The translations under genes were made by a program, and so were the position numbers. Below, piece by piece: positions 14,126 through 28,217 of a stretch of DNA of 64,000 nucleotides (the stretch's first letter is position 1; the number at the start of each line of letters is the position of its first letter). This DNA comes from Epinephelus fuscoguttatus (taxonomy: Eukaryota; Chordata; Actinopteri; Perciformes; Serranidae). The stretch spans positions 16,221,537-16,285,536 of the forward strand of contig NC_064767.1 in assembly GCF_011397635.1 (NCBI RefSeq), read 5' to 3'. The notes below the pieces were generated by a model. It made no database searches, had not been told where the DNA came from, and was given only the letters and a program-made list of their open reading frames with translations.

Positions 14126-14279
14126 GTCTTGGCATGGCAATGGTGGGCAATAACCCCAAGATATATACTTCGTACTGTGAACTTTTGCACATTCCCTGGT
14201 CAATATTTTCACACATTCCTGCACAGGACTGTGCAGCTTTCATTTGAAAACAGATATACAGTAAATATTTTATTTTTTT

Positions 14280-14422
14280 CATATTTTATATATGTATTAT
14301 TTATGTTTCATGACTTTTGCCGCACTCTTTTACTATGTCTATTGTTACGCACTTTAACACCAAGGCAAATTTCTTGTATGTGAAAACCTATTTGGCAATA
14401 AACCGGATTCTGATGATTAAAA
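14280..14422 (+). repeat. Retroelement 3'-end fragment
   Basis: GCACTTTAACACCAAGGCAA followed by TTTCTTGTATGTGAAAACCT, GGCAATAAACCGGATTCTGA is a tail I recognise from fish retroelements, here preceded by T-rich sequence. No coding part is left. Confidence 0.65.
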
Positions 14423-15557
14423 GTCAACCAATGAATAAAGAGATTGTGACAAATTAAGATCTTTGAAGCACAGATAACATACATTAAAAAACAGCACTGT
14501 GTTTATCTTATGGCTTCTGGCCTCTGAAATCATCCTCTCAAAAAACAGGGAAAAGGAAAATTGTTGCCATCTGGAGGAAAAATGAAGTACTGTCAGAGTC
14601 AAAAGGCATCATGACAACACCTGAGCCTCTGTTGATGCAGACAATCAATGGCTGCAGTTTCAAACTCAAACTGCCTTTGTCTTAGTGAAATACAACCCTC
14701 TCCTTCCAACAGACCATTTCAACTGCCATTTGAGGTGAACAGGTAAATTGGGCTTTCCGTGGTACCAACTGACGGCCATCTGCCAGTAAATCGGTTATAT
14801 CCCGTATTCATGAATTAACAGGAACAAGAAATAAACAGCAAGTATGCCAACATCAAAAGCAATTACTGTTAATATTTTAACAAGGCATAATGCAATATAT
14901 ATCAAATTTGTTTAACAGCCAACATCCTTGTGGCCTTGCCTGGCTAATATATAAAATGTCCCCCAAGGGTCGACCGTTGTTTAGGGCCAGCTAGGCAAAT
15001 CTCAGGCAAATTCCCCTTGTTGTTCACAAACACGATTCCTCATTTCACTCTATGCATTTAGATAAGAGCATCCTCCTTTGCATGCATATCTGATCAGTCC
15101 AGATGTAGACTCAAACTGTGACGACCTCCATCGCTGTTGTTACACAAGTACACAGGCACTCGATGATAAAAAAAATCATATAAAAGCGTTGTATGAAAGT
15201 ACCTGTGCACATATCTATTTACTCACCTCGGCCTTATTTGCATTGAAAAGTGCAGAGAGATAGTCTCATTTACGCTTGGTGGCCTGAGTTGACAGCCCCT
15301 CGCTTTCCTTCTCCTTTATGTTACCGTCTGGTCTGACTGCTGCTCTCAGTGTCACACCCAGCCTGCCTGTGACTTTGCATGTTTTGAATTCAGGTAGTGA
15401 GGCCTTGTGTGACATCTGCTAAATGGCTAAAACTCATGTTAAGGTACACAAATAATGGTTTTAAACTTGGAATATAGATGATGTGCTGCAGTATTGGATG
15501 CTTTGTTATGTTTATTCTGCATCAAGTGTTCTCTCTGCAACTTAAAAGTTGTTGGTG

Positions 15558-15690
15558 AAGATTCTGAGTCATCCAGGTCATGGTAATCTTAAGTGCTATA
15601 TCGTAGCCAACTGGACTTGCTTGAGTTTCTTGAGGACGTTTAACCTCACATCCAAGAGGCTTCTTCAGTTCATGACCTGAAAGTTGTTGC
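15558..15690. repeat. Interspersed repeat fragment
   Basis: Contains GTCATCCAGGTCATGGTAAT, TTGAGTTTCTTGAGGACGTT and AAGAGGCTTCTTCAGTT, an arrangement I recognise as a widespread fish repeat. No coding capacity is kept. Confidence 0.6.
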
Positions 15691-16679
15691 AATGACAAGG
15701 CCTCTGTTTATACACTAATAATTTAGATTATAAGAGTGCAATACACACCTGCTATTGTAAAAGGGACACTTTAATTTGCCTTTGCAGTAAGCTTCGCTGT
15801 GTCCATGTGATGTAAAATCAAGTATCATTTTTTGTTTTTTAAAGGCCTGGTGTGCAGGACTTCTAACAGTGAACTTGCAGGGCTGAAACTTCTCCGGTGT
15901 GTGGAGTGTGTAGGAACTGCAATGACCTAGACGACTTGAAAGGCCCTATCTAAAACCAGTGTTTGGTTTGTCCGCTCTGGGATATGCAGCAGCTTTTGTG
16001 GAAGAGGACTGGCTCCATATGTAGAGATAAACAGCTCATTCTACGCTAATGAAACATAAAAATTCTTCTTTTCAGGTGATTATAAACTAATGAAAACATA
16101 GTTCTGAATGTTGTATACTACTGGACCTTTACTGCATGCAAGGCAGGCAGCTGGTTAAAGATAACTGTAAGCCTTGTGAGCATATGTCGAAACAACTAAA
16201 GCAGATGTTTGCAGATTACACATTGTTAAGCAGTCCTTTGCATACCAACAAAGTCTGCAGACAAAGCATGCCACGCTCCTTTGGGCTCGGTCTGCAGTGT
16301 AAAAAAACACTTAGGTATGTAACAACAGAACACAATCAAAAACTGCATTCTGATCAGAACGATACAGGAAAAAAGCAACAGAAGACATGATGATGATAAT
16401 AATGCCAATTATCACATTTTGCTCAGGGGTCAGAGGCAACAGCATTAAACCAAGTCACCATTACATGATGAATGACTGAACAAAACTCTTTTCTCTCCTG
16501 TGAAATTGTTTGGCAGCCATTAGCGATGCAGTGTAATGCCAATGATTGACGCTGCTGTCTACTTAGCATTGACAAGGGATGTGTGTGTGTGTATGGGGAG
16601 GGGTCAGTAGGCTGGTGGGGGGGCAGCACAGGGGATTGATCGGGGTCTGCGTTGTTGCCAAACGGGGGGTGAGGGTGTA

Positions 16680-16920
16680 TTGGCGCGTAGACAATGAGCC
16701 CCGGCCAGCGCTGAAAGGCCCATTCTGCGGATCCCTGTTAGCTGTCTATTATCCGCGGTCTCCAGGGGGCTGCTAAATAGAGGGCATGTGTTAGGCAGAC
16801 ATTTATCATGTAATTACAGCACTAGGATCCGTTTCTGATGGTGTGTGATGATTACTAATAATTACTGTGCATTTCACGCCTCCAAAGGGCCCAGATGGGG
16901 TCCCAGGGCGTCAATACAAA
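16680..16920. promoter_or_regulatory. Candidate conserved non-coding block
   Basis: GC-rich start (GAGCCCCGGCCAGCGCTGAA, TATTATCCGCGGTCTCCAGG) followed by TAATTA at 16811-16816 and TACTAATAATTACTG, then GGGCCCAGATGGGGTCCCAG. No ORF or repeat is recognised. A purine-rich tract follows at 16920-17012. Confidence 0.3.
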
Positions 16921-17012
16921 GCAAGGGAGGGGGGAGAGGAAAAAAAAAGAGGGATGAGGAGGGAAAATGTGAAGAAATGGAAAGACAGATGAAGAGAAAG
17001 TGAAGAGGGATA
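16920..17012 (+). repeat. Purine-rich tract
   Basis: GGGAGGGGGGAGAGGAAAAA and similar sequence, nearly all A and G, over about 90 bp. Confidence 0.75.
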
Positions 17013-19332
17013 GTGTCTCGCCTTAACCATTTAGAGGTGCTCATTAGCTAAATGAATTGAACCATATGTGTCCGATTCCTAATTAACTGGGTGAAGGAAA
17101 CGAGGAAAAACAGAAACAAACTGAGCACACTTTATCTGTGACTGTTTTACACTGCAATTTTAAGGTGACAAAATATCTTAACCACAATTAGAAATTCTGA
17201 TCCCCTTCAGAGCACTAGTTTTGTCAATTTTTATATAATAATGATTGTGCAAACTACAGAGATACACAAGAAATCCAATCAAACTGAAACCTCAGCAGAT
17301 ATAACGGAGGAAACATCACCATTTGATATGTGATTTCCCGCAGGGATCCACCTATAACCATGACGCTTTGTTTCATAAGCAGTATACACATTTACACTGC
17401 ACAAAAATAATAGCAAGGTTTCCTGTGGCTTGATTTGTGGTATCATGACTGATATACAATCGTACTCAAAAGCTTTCATATCTGTAGCAGGGACTAAAAC
17501 GAATGGCCTGAGACTGGGGTTTAAATAAAAATGAGAAACACCCTCTTATGAAAGCAGCCATCTTGCCTCTGTCAAAGTGGGGGAATGGGTCTGTGTGGTA
17601 TTGGAACCAGCGTGGGTGAAATACAGTGGCTCACTGTTGTATTTCTGCCCTCTACAGGAATCTGGATAAATCAAAGAGGTCAAGCTGCCGCTGATATGAT
17701 GTAGTAAGGAAGCACAGGGATGGGTTATATCATGGAGTGTGTGTGTGAGCGTGTGCACGAGGCTCAAGTTGCTGTGCGTCACCTGCAGCCATGAACTAAA
17801 AAGGACAGATCAACAGCAGCTCCCTGAATGCTGCAGTCAAGTTTTCGCTTGACAACCTTTAGTGTTCATTTCACCTGAAGCCCCATGTGCCCCCCGTAAA
17901 TACTCACATTAACCTGAACAACAAAATGAGGGGGTTCTCTTTTGTTCTTTCAGGGGGCCCCTAGTAAAGACTACAGGGTCTCCACCTGGTCAAGGTGAGC
18001 TCAAATGAAACCCACTGACTGGCAGGGTTTTACCTGCAGCACAAAAGCCACCCGAATCAATATGGGTGGGGAGAGACAGAGAGAGAGGGGGTCGATTGGG
18101 GAAGATGAGGACCGTCCTGTTTAATAGAAACAAATTGCTCTCCACTTCCCGGTGACACAGATAGCAGACCATTTGTGCCTGCTGGCCTTTGTTGGGAACA
18201 ACAGAAAGGAAATGTACTCATCCTGGCCAGGGATAAAGTTCGGGGCTTTTTGTTACACGCCAGTTACCTTAGCCTCCGTGCCCACCCCCTTGAACAAGCA
18301 CAGCGGTTAAGTAGTTCAGGTGCCTGCTACATTCTGTTAGATTAAAGGTCCCTGCTTCTGGCCCGAGTTGAATTGCCTCAGCTGGAGTTGAAGGGAGAGG
18401 AGCAGGGGGAGGGGAGCGGCGAAGTTGTAGGACCATGGGGCATGAATGGACATCTTGTGCGTGCTCGCGGAGGCGAAACGCTTTGGGACAGCCGGCCAGC
18501 CTCTCTCTACACCAAGAACCTGAAAGAAAGTCTGTAGGGTGGGTTTGTGAGTAGGGGTGTGTTGGGAGGGGGGGTAGCCCAACCCCTGCTCACACTCGCT
18601 CCTTTGCTCACTCTATATTTTCACCCACATTTTACCCAGGTTAGCGGAAAGCTGTACATTTGTTTGCAACAAGGAGTAGTGCAGGTGGGTAGTGGGTACG
18701 ATCTCAAAGGCCTTTTTGAAAGCTGGAAACACACACACTGTTGCCCCTATGGAACATGGACCTAAAGAAAATGGACACAATGCACACAGGACATGAAGGA
18801 GGGGTCTATGTAACTGTGCGCCAGTGTGCACCTGTGTTTCCCATTCACTCATACAGAGCGGCAGTGGATGCAGAGTCCGGAGAAGAGTGGGTTGAACCCT
18901 TAAGGACGTAAAACAAAAAGTAGTTGACATCTGACACACAGCAGATTTCACACACTACCAACTGAATCTAGGTTGTGTGTTTGATTCCACAGCTGTGTGG
19001 AGATTAATGATTGACCTTCAAGAGCAGAATCAAATCTATTGTTGAGGTTTGGGTGTATCACATCATGTGTAATGTAAGGGTGTGTCACCAGTCAGTTATT
19101 AAAATCTATGTCTCTCTGTCACGCACACATTTATGTTACTTTCTCTCTTCAGCCACAGATCAACCGGGGACTGGTGAAGCAGAAATGCCTAACAGTGTCT
19201 GAGCATGTCTGACTTCCACAAACTCATTCCCAAGGTGCAGGGTCAAGTGCAAGAGTCAAAGGTGAAGTCTGCCCCACAGGTTTAGATTCCAGTCTGTGGG
19301 GAAAAATGTGTGACTTCTCAAGCTACATACTG

Positions 19333-19340
19333 GCTTCTGT
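19333..19340. repeat. Target-site duplication of the hAT element, left copy
   Basis: GCTTCTGT, identical to 20226-20233 on the other side of the element. Confidence 0.9.
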
Positions 19341-20225
19341 TAGGGCTGCACGGTATATGCGGTAGATGGTAGAAATGATATAAATTTGGCCTACGGTAGG
19401 GATTGTAGAGATTTGCGCTCTACCGTCCTATCGTCAATGACGTCATCGCACCTGCCTCAGTGTGAAAATGGCTGCGAGCACAGACAGCGGAGCAAGAGGA
19501 GCTGGTTCACGTCCGTGATTTAGCGTAGCACGTGCACCATGTGTTGCTGGAGAACTTGTGAGTGAGTGAGTTAATGTTTTATGAACAGCCCGGACTTCTC
19601 AGACTCTTTTAGCGACTTACCGCTCAGAGGGAACTCATTCAGTGTCTCCTCTGGCAGCAGCACAGCGTCTCTCCCTCTCCTCTCTCGCCGTGCACACACA
19701 GGAGTTGGTTTTCGGCAAAAGAGTTTGTCATAAACCTTTGGTAATGTAAACCTATGTGACGCTCGGGGCTCCACAAAAAACTCCATATGTGAATGTGTGA
19801 TAGTTGTGGTATCATAGCAGCCTGTCACAGGTTACAGCGTGATGATTGGAGGAGAAATGGCAGAGCATAAAGGTCTAGGTGGAAAAAACACAACTCAGTC
19901 ATTTAGGATTTTGCTAAAAGAAGGAAATTACCTTTTGATATAGATCCCAGGGGATATTTTGCACCATAGAGTACTGGGTTTTAATTTTGAGTTTTGAGAT
20001 CTGCATTCTGCACAATAAATGCTCTAAAAAATACATTATATCTTTGCTTTTGTTGTTGTTGTTTTTTTTTATCAATTTAGCTTTGCTAAGGGACTACAAA
20101 ACCCATTCAGAAATACTTCTATTATAACTTTTACACCTAAATTTATACCGTGATATATACCGTTATCGTGAAGGGATTCGATTTATACCGTGATATGAAT
20201 TTTAGGTCATACCGCCCAGCCCTAG
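19341..20225. mobile_element. Non-autonomous hAT transposon, 885 bp
   Basis: The left end reads TAGGGCTGCACGGTAT and the reverse complement of the right end reads TAGGGCTGGGCGGTAT: 14 of 16 positions match. Both sides are flanked by the same 8 bases, GCTTCTGT (19333-19340 and 20226-20233), the target-site duplication length made by hAT transposases. Subterminal copies of ATACCGTGATAT lie near the right end. The inside holds no long transposase ORF; a short start (ATG at 19468) may be the remains of one. It is an internally deleted element moved in trans. Confidence 0.92.
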
Positions 20226-20233
20226 CTTCTGTT
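20226..20233. repeat. Target-site duplication of the hAT element, right copy
   Basis: GCTTCTGT, identical to 19333-19340. Confidence 0.9.
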
Positions 20234-22429
20234 AAACTAAAGTACAATGTTTTAATACAGCAAGTCCGATATATAAATTATTTTGCTCCATTTTGTCAGT
20301 CATAGCATCGTTTAGTCAGATGCACCATCCAAACTCTGCATCTGCTACCACCCTCCAAACAATCAAATCCACAAAAATCACAAATACATCTCTTTTGGAT
20401 AATGATATCACGTGACAGGACTGCAAGAAGGTCAGGGTGCCGTATCACTTTATAGAACAAACCACATGCCTCTGTCTGTGTGACATGAAGTAAATGTTCA
20501 GTAATCCACATCTTAATCTTGTGCCGCGCTCAGCGCAGCTTAAAGAAACTGATACTCCTGTGACTACTTTAGCGGCTGATTGTGTTACCTTTACAATTCG
20601 GCTTCCCCTCCTTCCTGTTTTGTACCCTTGGAATGCCCGATAAAAGTATCCCCACTGTGGCTTTCCACCTGCACGGGAGAGGATATGGCCGTGGTCTGGG
20701 GTCACAATTAATATGCAGCCTCATGGGGAAACGACGTAAATTACCCTCTAACACAGGTTAGGAGGTTATGTTAATGACATTAAAAGGTGGTTTTAGAAAG
20801 TATCAACACAACTTAAACTATGGCAAATATGTAAATATGGCAAATATAATTGAAACAAAAACATCACTGATAAATCCCCTTGTAGCCATGATCAATATTT
20901 TTAAATTAACATATAAGAATTATTACCTGTCTCTGCAGTTCAAGTCTACAGAGCTTTAGCATCTCTCAAGGTCATTGTTTTCTGACCCCCTCTCGGTTTA
21001 TGCACAGTGATCTCATCGTGTTCAGCAAAAAGTGCTAAAACCCTCTAAAAATATTTCCTTCAGGAGTTGGTATAGACAAAAACAGAGTCAAAATGAAAGT
21101 GAATTTTGAACTTTTGTTCACAAGGTGGCAGAGACACGACTCCAAATGAATGCTAATGTTGCACAATACCTTCTAGATATGTAAACAGGCACCTGCTTGT
21201 TATAACAAGTTAATCACATCAACCTAAGGTGATTAATGTCAATGCTGTGTTCACAGCTTGTTTCTGCTGCCCCTAAGTTACTGAATGACAGTTCACTCAA
21301 ATACTTAAAAACAAATTTTACTCACTTACCCCTTGTCGTATTTAGCCATGCTAATTAGCAGTTATACAAGCTATTTTGGGACCAGAGGATAATTTCTTAA
21401 GAACCCCCCTTCTTTATTTTGCCCACTCCACAAGAACTAGGAATGATTGTAGTTCTTAGAAAGCCACTTTGAGAGACTTTTTTAGACCCTATTTCAGAGT
21501 CAGTACTCTCCCAGTACAAGAGTAACCTAGAGTGGTGTAAGTGTATGGTGATTGGTTGATCACATGAGCCAGTGCAGCACTGGCAACCTCCATTTTTAAA
21601 AAACTGTTAGCCTTGTAAATAACAGATGACACAAAAGACAAAGAACAGCTCCTAACAATAAAAAAATGAAGAAAAGATGGACAAATGGACCGAGAGTGAT
21701 GCTTTACTGAGCATATGCGATGGGGGTTATACGACGTGATTTTGACTCATCAAAGCAAAAGTTACAGCGGTCGGCTTTTGTTACTTCAATGTTCCTGTTG
21801 GTGCCCATTCAAACAGAAAAAAGCACTTGAAGTTCCCAGAACTGTTTGGTTGGCCTATAGTTGAGAGGTAGTCTCCACCCCACTACCATAGGGGTGTATA
21901 AAATTTTGTTTGTGGTGTCCACAGTAATATCTCTTTACATAAACAATATCTCCATTACCCTGGATAATCAAGACTTCATGTCAGCAGTTTTCATTGGGAC
22001 TTTTTCTTCAGTAGAATGCAGTCCCAATAAAAATTTACAATGTAACAGGAAGCCCTGTGTTTCTGATAGTATGTTTTGACATAATGCTATCAAATAACTA
22101 TAGACTTTACCTGGATATATGTAAATAAACACTCCAGTAAGCTATCAAGAGATCGGCTCTTATGAATACTTATCATCATTTTAAATTATTATTTTAATAT
22201 GAGTGAATAAAACATAAGTGCTTTGACATCATCCAGGCTAGAAACATAAAATCAAATCACTTGGTTTGCTGTGATGTCTCGTACATGTTTTGCGTAACTT
22301 TCTATACAATAACACGTATTCATATGCAAAGGCTGTGGTTGTGGTTGTCAGCAGACAGTAACGTATTTCTTTTCTTCCTCTAAATTCTGTTTCATTCTGT
22401 GCAGGGGGGAGGCAATTTATCTGTCATGG

Positions 22430-22720
22430 CTCCTAAAAGAGTCAGCTCACTTTGCCCCCCTCTGCCCCCATTATACTGACAGCAGCCTTATTAGCCACAA
22501 GGGAAACCGGCCGCCACATGAATTTGGCCACTGTTCACCTCTGGGGCCAGGGCAAGCCTCTTTTTACAATAGCGCCAATGACGCTGAGATTTTCTTTTCA
22601 GTTATTAATTTGATAAATATATTAATTATGACCTGGGGATGACAGTCCAATCAGATTGTCAGGCGCCCAGTAGTGGGCCCCCACCCTCCACTTTGGTGAT
22701 AAGTTCTCTCAGGTTTCTAG
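22430..22720. promoter_or_regulatory. Candidate conserved non-coding block
   Basis: Contains CAGCCTTATTAGCCACAAGG, GGCCGCCACATGAATTTGGC, TTATTAATTTGATAAATA and TAATTA at 22623-22628 with no recognised repeat. The overlapping open frames at 22639-22908 (+) and 22659-22886 (-) look like chance. Confidence 0.3.
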
Positions 22721-25700
22721 AGCTGTCATCCAGGGGGCTTGGACTTCTTATCTGCACTGGGCCCATTCTAGGGATAATTTCCTGTGTGTCGCAATTAAAT
22801 GGTGGCTCTCTGATGGCGAGCGACTCCCTTTTAAAGCAGGAACCTGTTAACGTTTGTTTCTGTGGGGATGAGTTAGGGTGGGGCACAGCCTTGATGGGGT
22901 CAACATGATGAAAGTTAAATACGTGTGACCAATCCCCTAAAACACACCTGACAAAGAGCCTTTGATGATTTCTATGCTAATGCCTCATTTCTGGTAGTTC
23001 TCTTAATAAAGACAAATATATTTGTTGCATTAATGCAATAGCATCATTTGCTCATATATTTAGTGGAAGTTTCACAATACACTAGTGATGCTACAGGCAC
23101 TTATCTGCCTACTGCAACAATTTACTACCTTTAATTTAATTTGTTTGGGTAAAGACACAGCTATCATGGTCATGGTGTACTAGTTTGATAGCTACAGTAG
23201 CTACATTTATATGCCTCTATGTCCTCATGAACCTTCTCATGAGGTATGTAGGATATGGGAATATTTATTTGGGTAGTGGTCACTCATGTGATATTATTTT
23301 CAGCTTGCCTCCACTTTTTCTAGATGGAAATATACAGGAAGCAACACATCAAAGGTGGCTGCTTTTGAAAAAGCACTCTGCCTCGCAACTCTGTTGGCAG
23401 AGTACAGCTCTTTCTAAAGTTGGAAGTTTTGTGTAATCTAACTGCTTTTTAAAAGAAACCAAAGGGTAGAAACCCCAAGGACAGTCCATACTGATCCAGG
23501 ATACAGTATCTGCTGGGTCACACCAGCCTGCCTGGACAAACACAGGTACACGACAGCTGGATTGTTGGTATGAGCAATGACAAAGAGCCCCACAAAAAGA
23601 GGTACCAGTCAGTGTGACTGAACCTCAAGAAGACAACCCAACATTGTCCGAGGGGGCAAGGTGAGGCTGTGGTGCAATGAATTAAGAAGCAGGATGAACT
23701 GCTTTAGAGGGCTGACAAAGGACTGGAGAACCAGGGGGAACCATTTGAGGAGGAGATAAGGGAGAGCTGCCCAAAGAGTGCTGCACAGGGCTGCACAGAG
23801 AAAACAAAATATGCACAGTCAGTGCTCAGAAAACTGGCCAGTGCTGCCCCCAGTAATGTGACATGCTTGGATCTGGAGGTTCAGGGTCAACATGAACCCT
23901 AGAAGATGATTAACCAAGGTGGCTTAATGATGTGCTACGATGGCTCTTCGGCAAATGTACTGGGGACTGGAGGCTGACCTCAGGAAACAGTCAGCTGTCG
24001 ATCAATGTTGGGCTGTCAGTACCCTAGTTTTTGCACACCATTGGCACTAGTGAGCTGTTTTTTGCCATCCGATTTCCCTTTTTGCATGACAGAAACAGAC
24101 TACTGCCACCTGCTGGTATGGAGAGTTATTTCCTCTTGCACAGAGTGTACATGCTAGTTGGATGTTGGCTGTAGTCTTTGCAGTGTGCTCAAGTCCAACT
24201 TTTTGGCAAAGACACAGGTGGCATGAGGTGACGCAACAGTTGGCCTTCATCATCACAAGTTCTTTGATGTTAGAAGTCTGAGGCCTTAAGACACTCCAAG
24301 GAAGCTCTTATGTGAACCTTGAAGGTAGCAGTTACAGGACCTAGAGCTAGGTTTGACATGGCATTCTGGATTCAACTCAGTCACCATCTGAATGGAAAAC
24401 ACAGACTCTGTTGGGTCTATTCTTGGACTAATTATACTGTAACCACATCAGTAACTAGTTCAATGGTGTTCATTATGTTTTTAGTTTCTGATAATGACTT
24501 TAGTTGTTCTTTTAGCTCAGACATGTTAGGATGTTACATACCTTGACATGTTTCGGCATCAGTAACTAGCAACAAAGAGCGCACAGTCTGATAAGTAAAT
24601 TAGGTGATGACTAAAAGAGGAAAACTTTTTGAGAGTGACAAAAGGGCAGATGATGCAAGGGAGAATGTTGAAGGCATCCTCATAACAATTAGCATCAGTT
24701 ATAAATATTTGTTATATTAACAATACAAGGTGGTCACATACAGAATCATCAACTCATACGCCACTAAATATTCTTGTGCTCCAAAGAAACACAAGCCACA
24801 CTGCCAGGTTTATTCAAAGCATCAGTCAACAAAGCTGATACACATGTAGGAAGCAGGTTTGAGATGCAGCACAGCACTCGTGGAAAAGGAGATGTGGGAT
24901 TGAACTTTCTATGTAAAGCAGCTCACTGCTGGAACCATCAAATCTTCCCCTGCGCCACTGGGCCTTGTCTGACAGCCGTCTGGACTTTAAAAAGGGGTGA
25001 TAACTTAATTTCTACTCATGTCAACACTGCTGCAGGGGCCAAGAGGAAACTGTGGGCCTATTGTGTGTCTGTCATATCATCCTGCATTTTGTGGCCCCAA
25101 GAATGAAAAATATTTAAGTGGCTTTGATGTCCTGGGTCTTGTTGAACTGCTCTGATGGTCCGAAAGCATTTGAGTTTCCTTGATGCTCATCTCCCCTGTG
25201 TCTTTATCCTTTTATCCCCAGCATGTAAATGACCAGATATTATTTGTGTGTACACTTACTGCTTTGCTTGTTGTGTGTGGAGGTTTTAGGGCTTCTTGCA
25301 CACAGCCAGCAATAGTGCCACGTACCCTAGCTGAAGCAAACACAAGTGCAGGGCTTATACTGGAACAACCCTGAGCTTGAGGGCGTTGACAGCAGCTTCT
25401 ATCTGCCAATCTCCCTGTGGATATTGTTGCAGTACTGGCAGACAGACAGCCAGGGCTTGTGGGCTGACAGATCCCGTCTGTCAGCAGGTTATCATTTCCA
25501 ATTAAACCCTTTCATCTAAACGTACAGTCAACTCCTTGGCAAGCCAAAAAAATGACCCGAATAAGACGTTATTAGTCTGTTTGAACAGGTCCCCATTTTT
25601 TCAACCTCCGCCCTGTAACTGGAGGGGTTGGGCAATCTTTTAAAGCATTGCGGTTCTAGATTCTTCAGCTATCTTGATCCAAATAGCTCAGAACTTCAGC

Positions 25701-26037
25701 CGTCTGCGGTGGTCACGTTCTGTTTAGAGATAAACTTTCAAAATTGCGCTGGATTGACACACCGGCATGTCCTCTCTAACATGTGTACCAGCACAAGGGC
25801 CTTTTGTCTAGCTTTGTTCTGTTGGGACCTACTGTGGACAGCGCTGTTCCTATCCACTATGCAGGAGACATGAAGGAATGCACGCGGAGCTCAGTAACTG
25901 TCTGTTGAAAAAGGCCTCACAACGTCTCATTTCCTTTAATAAGATGGCCTCTAAGGCATCCGGATGGACCAACTAAATACAGATTAACCCTCAGCATCAT
26001 CAGCAGCCACTCAATCAACATGACTAACTCCCTCATG

Positions 26038-26040
<3 letters not shown>

Positions 26041-26087
<47 letters not shown>
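26041..26087 (+). repeat. (GT)n microsatellite
   Basis: About 23 uninterrupted GT units. Confidence 0.95.
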
Positions 26088-26088
<1 letters not shown>

Positions 26089-27747
26089 AAGCGTATGTAT
26101 GCACACAGTCTGCTGTAGTGATAAATACAATCATTTAAAGAGATTTTAGATTTGGTTTAGCAAAAGTAATCATATGCTCTTAATTTTTCAGTGTTACGCC
26201 TTAGTTTAAGAGTTTTAAGTTTGATAGCTAACTGGAAATTATCTGAAGCACCATTATTAATATACATAATCATCTGAGGTCACGTTATTCTTCACTTGAG
26301 GAGTTAACATTCAAGTTAAATGTATATTTCACTTTCTTCATGGCCAGATGGTGTCAGATAATATGTGGGACGCCAAAGAACTCTAACACCCCAGTAAAAC
26401 AACCCTATCACAAGTCAACAACGTCAATATTGGCTGATTCTGTGTAACCCTGGATTGTATACAATTAAAGCATTTTTAAAAAACTGCTTCCAACTATGGT
26501 ATGATAAAGGGAAGCAAAAGATGGTTATGGTTAATGAAAACATAAAAGCTAATTGCAGGTCAATGATGGTATGCAAATTCCTGCCTTTTACGTGACAGTC
26601 AGTCATGCTACACACATAGGAAAACCTGTTTTTGTTCTATATGGCATACAAGTTTATAAGGTGATTTACAGCGCTTTATTGAAGTAGTGCCATATATTGT
26701 TTTTAACTTTTTGTTCCTTGGGGCCCTTGAATGATGCCAGATAATACCATGGAAGATTTAATATGCTTCTACATGACACTTATACTTAAAATATGAGTGA
26801 TCATTGATCATTTCTAAAGAGTTATTGGATGTTATCATGTCATATGTACAGAGTACTGGAATATTTTCATGCAAATGGGGGCAGGAAGTTGAGAGCCACT
26901 GCTTGAGGGTGTTATCCTCTGGAAATAGTCTGTTTGTTAGCTCTTTTAACATAGTGTTTTTTTCTTTCCCCAGTAAACTAAACTACGCTGAAGAAGTAGA
27001 GAACGTAGCACCTCAACCTGCATCAAAGAACTGCTAAGGAACCAACCTTTTACTGTGTTTCAAGATAAGACACGTTACTTGCTGATTTACACCGCACATT
27101 TGCATTTAACATAATTCCTGAGGTGCATATTTATCAAATATGGATGTAATTTCCTGGCTGCATACTTAAAAAGTCTCACACACACTCATTTGTGCAACAA
27201 TCTAGATTTCCACTGGCACTATTTTATTGAATCTCACAGGCAGACTTTTTCTTCTAAAGATCTGACCCCAGTTGGTCGTCTGCTGGTTGAAGCGAGTAAA
27301 AACACGCTTCCACAGCTTCAGGGCACAACAACCTGCAGTGCAGCTTGGCTATAACCTATACACCTACCTGTAGAACCTGGCCAACAGCTCTGGCATGTGA
27401 GTTTGCTTTGCGCTTTCGTCTAGTTTTACAAAGAGGGGTTTTAAGTGCAATTCAATTCACAATTTCCTCTTTTAGCTCTACAGTGAGATACACTCTCCGA
27501 AATGTAGCCCCTCTAACCCACACCAACTTCCTGCTCAAAGACACAAAAGTGTACACTATGGAAGCAGTCAAGAATTCAGATAAGTGCAGAATCAAACCCA
27601 ATTTCAGATTGACCCCCTTTCCATCTGCTTAATCTGCTTTAATCGGACAATAATACTTTATTTATCCAGAGCGGGGGGTAGAGTTGTCCATTGGTGAGAT
27701 GGAGAGGTTGCACTTTTAAGCATTGAGATCATGCAAACTGTAATCCT

Positions 27748-27877
27748 TGGAGAGAGAGGAAAGCTGAGAAAGGGAAAGAAAGTGAAAATAGGAAAAAAGG
27801 AAGTGATAAAGGGGCAAAGACTAAAGAGAGGAAAGGAGGAAAAGAGAGAGAGGGGGAACAAAAGAGGGAGAGTGTTA
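27748..27877 (+). repeat. Purine-rich tract
   Basis: About 130 bp of A and G with few pyrimidines (GAGAGAGAGGAAAGC, AGAGAGGAAAGGAGGAAAAG). The minus-strand open frame here is Phe/Ser/Leu-rich low complexity. Confidence 0.8.
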
Positions 27878-28196
27878 TCGGGGCACCTGTACCTGAGGTA
27901 AAGAAACACCGTCAGAAATACTAGGATAATCCTCTTGGTTTTAATGGTTTTGAAATGCTATGAAAGATTAGGTAAACAGGGCATTTGATTAATGGGAAAA
28001 GAAGTCAATTGGCCATGGAGCGTGAAGCTGCACACAATGCTCCTTTCATACCCTCAGTGCTGCTGAGAGCAGAGATGGTCACAGGGATGTCTTGGCACGG
28101 ACAAGATTTTGTACATACCTCCCCTGGAGAGAGTACAGTCTCACACTTTTTCAACATTTGGAAACTTGAGTGAGCACGAGGAAGTATTAATGTGTG

Positions 28197-28217
28197 ACAC
28201 ACACACACACACACACA
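28197..28217 (+). repeat. (AC)n microsatellite
   Basis: About 10 AC units. Confidence 0.9.

Larger units (their letters stand above)
9911..19332. other. Gene-free interval
   Basis: Outside the blocks, microsatellites and two repeat fragments listed, I see no gene. The 123-aa minus frame at 10609-10980 and 112-aa minus frame at 18613-18951 have no recognisable domain or codon pattern. 13570-13680 is C/T-rich. Confidence 0.6.
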
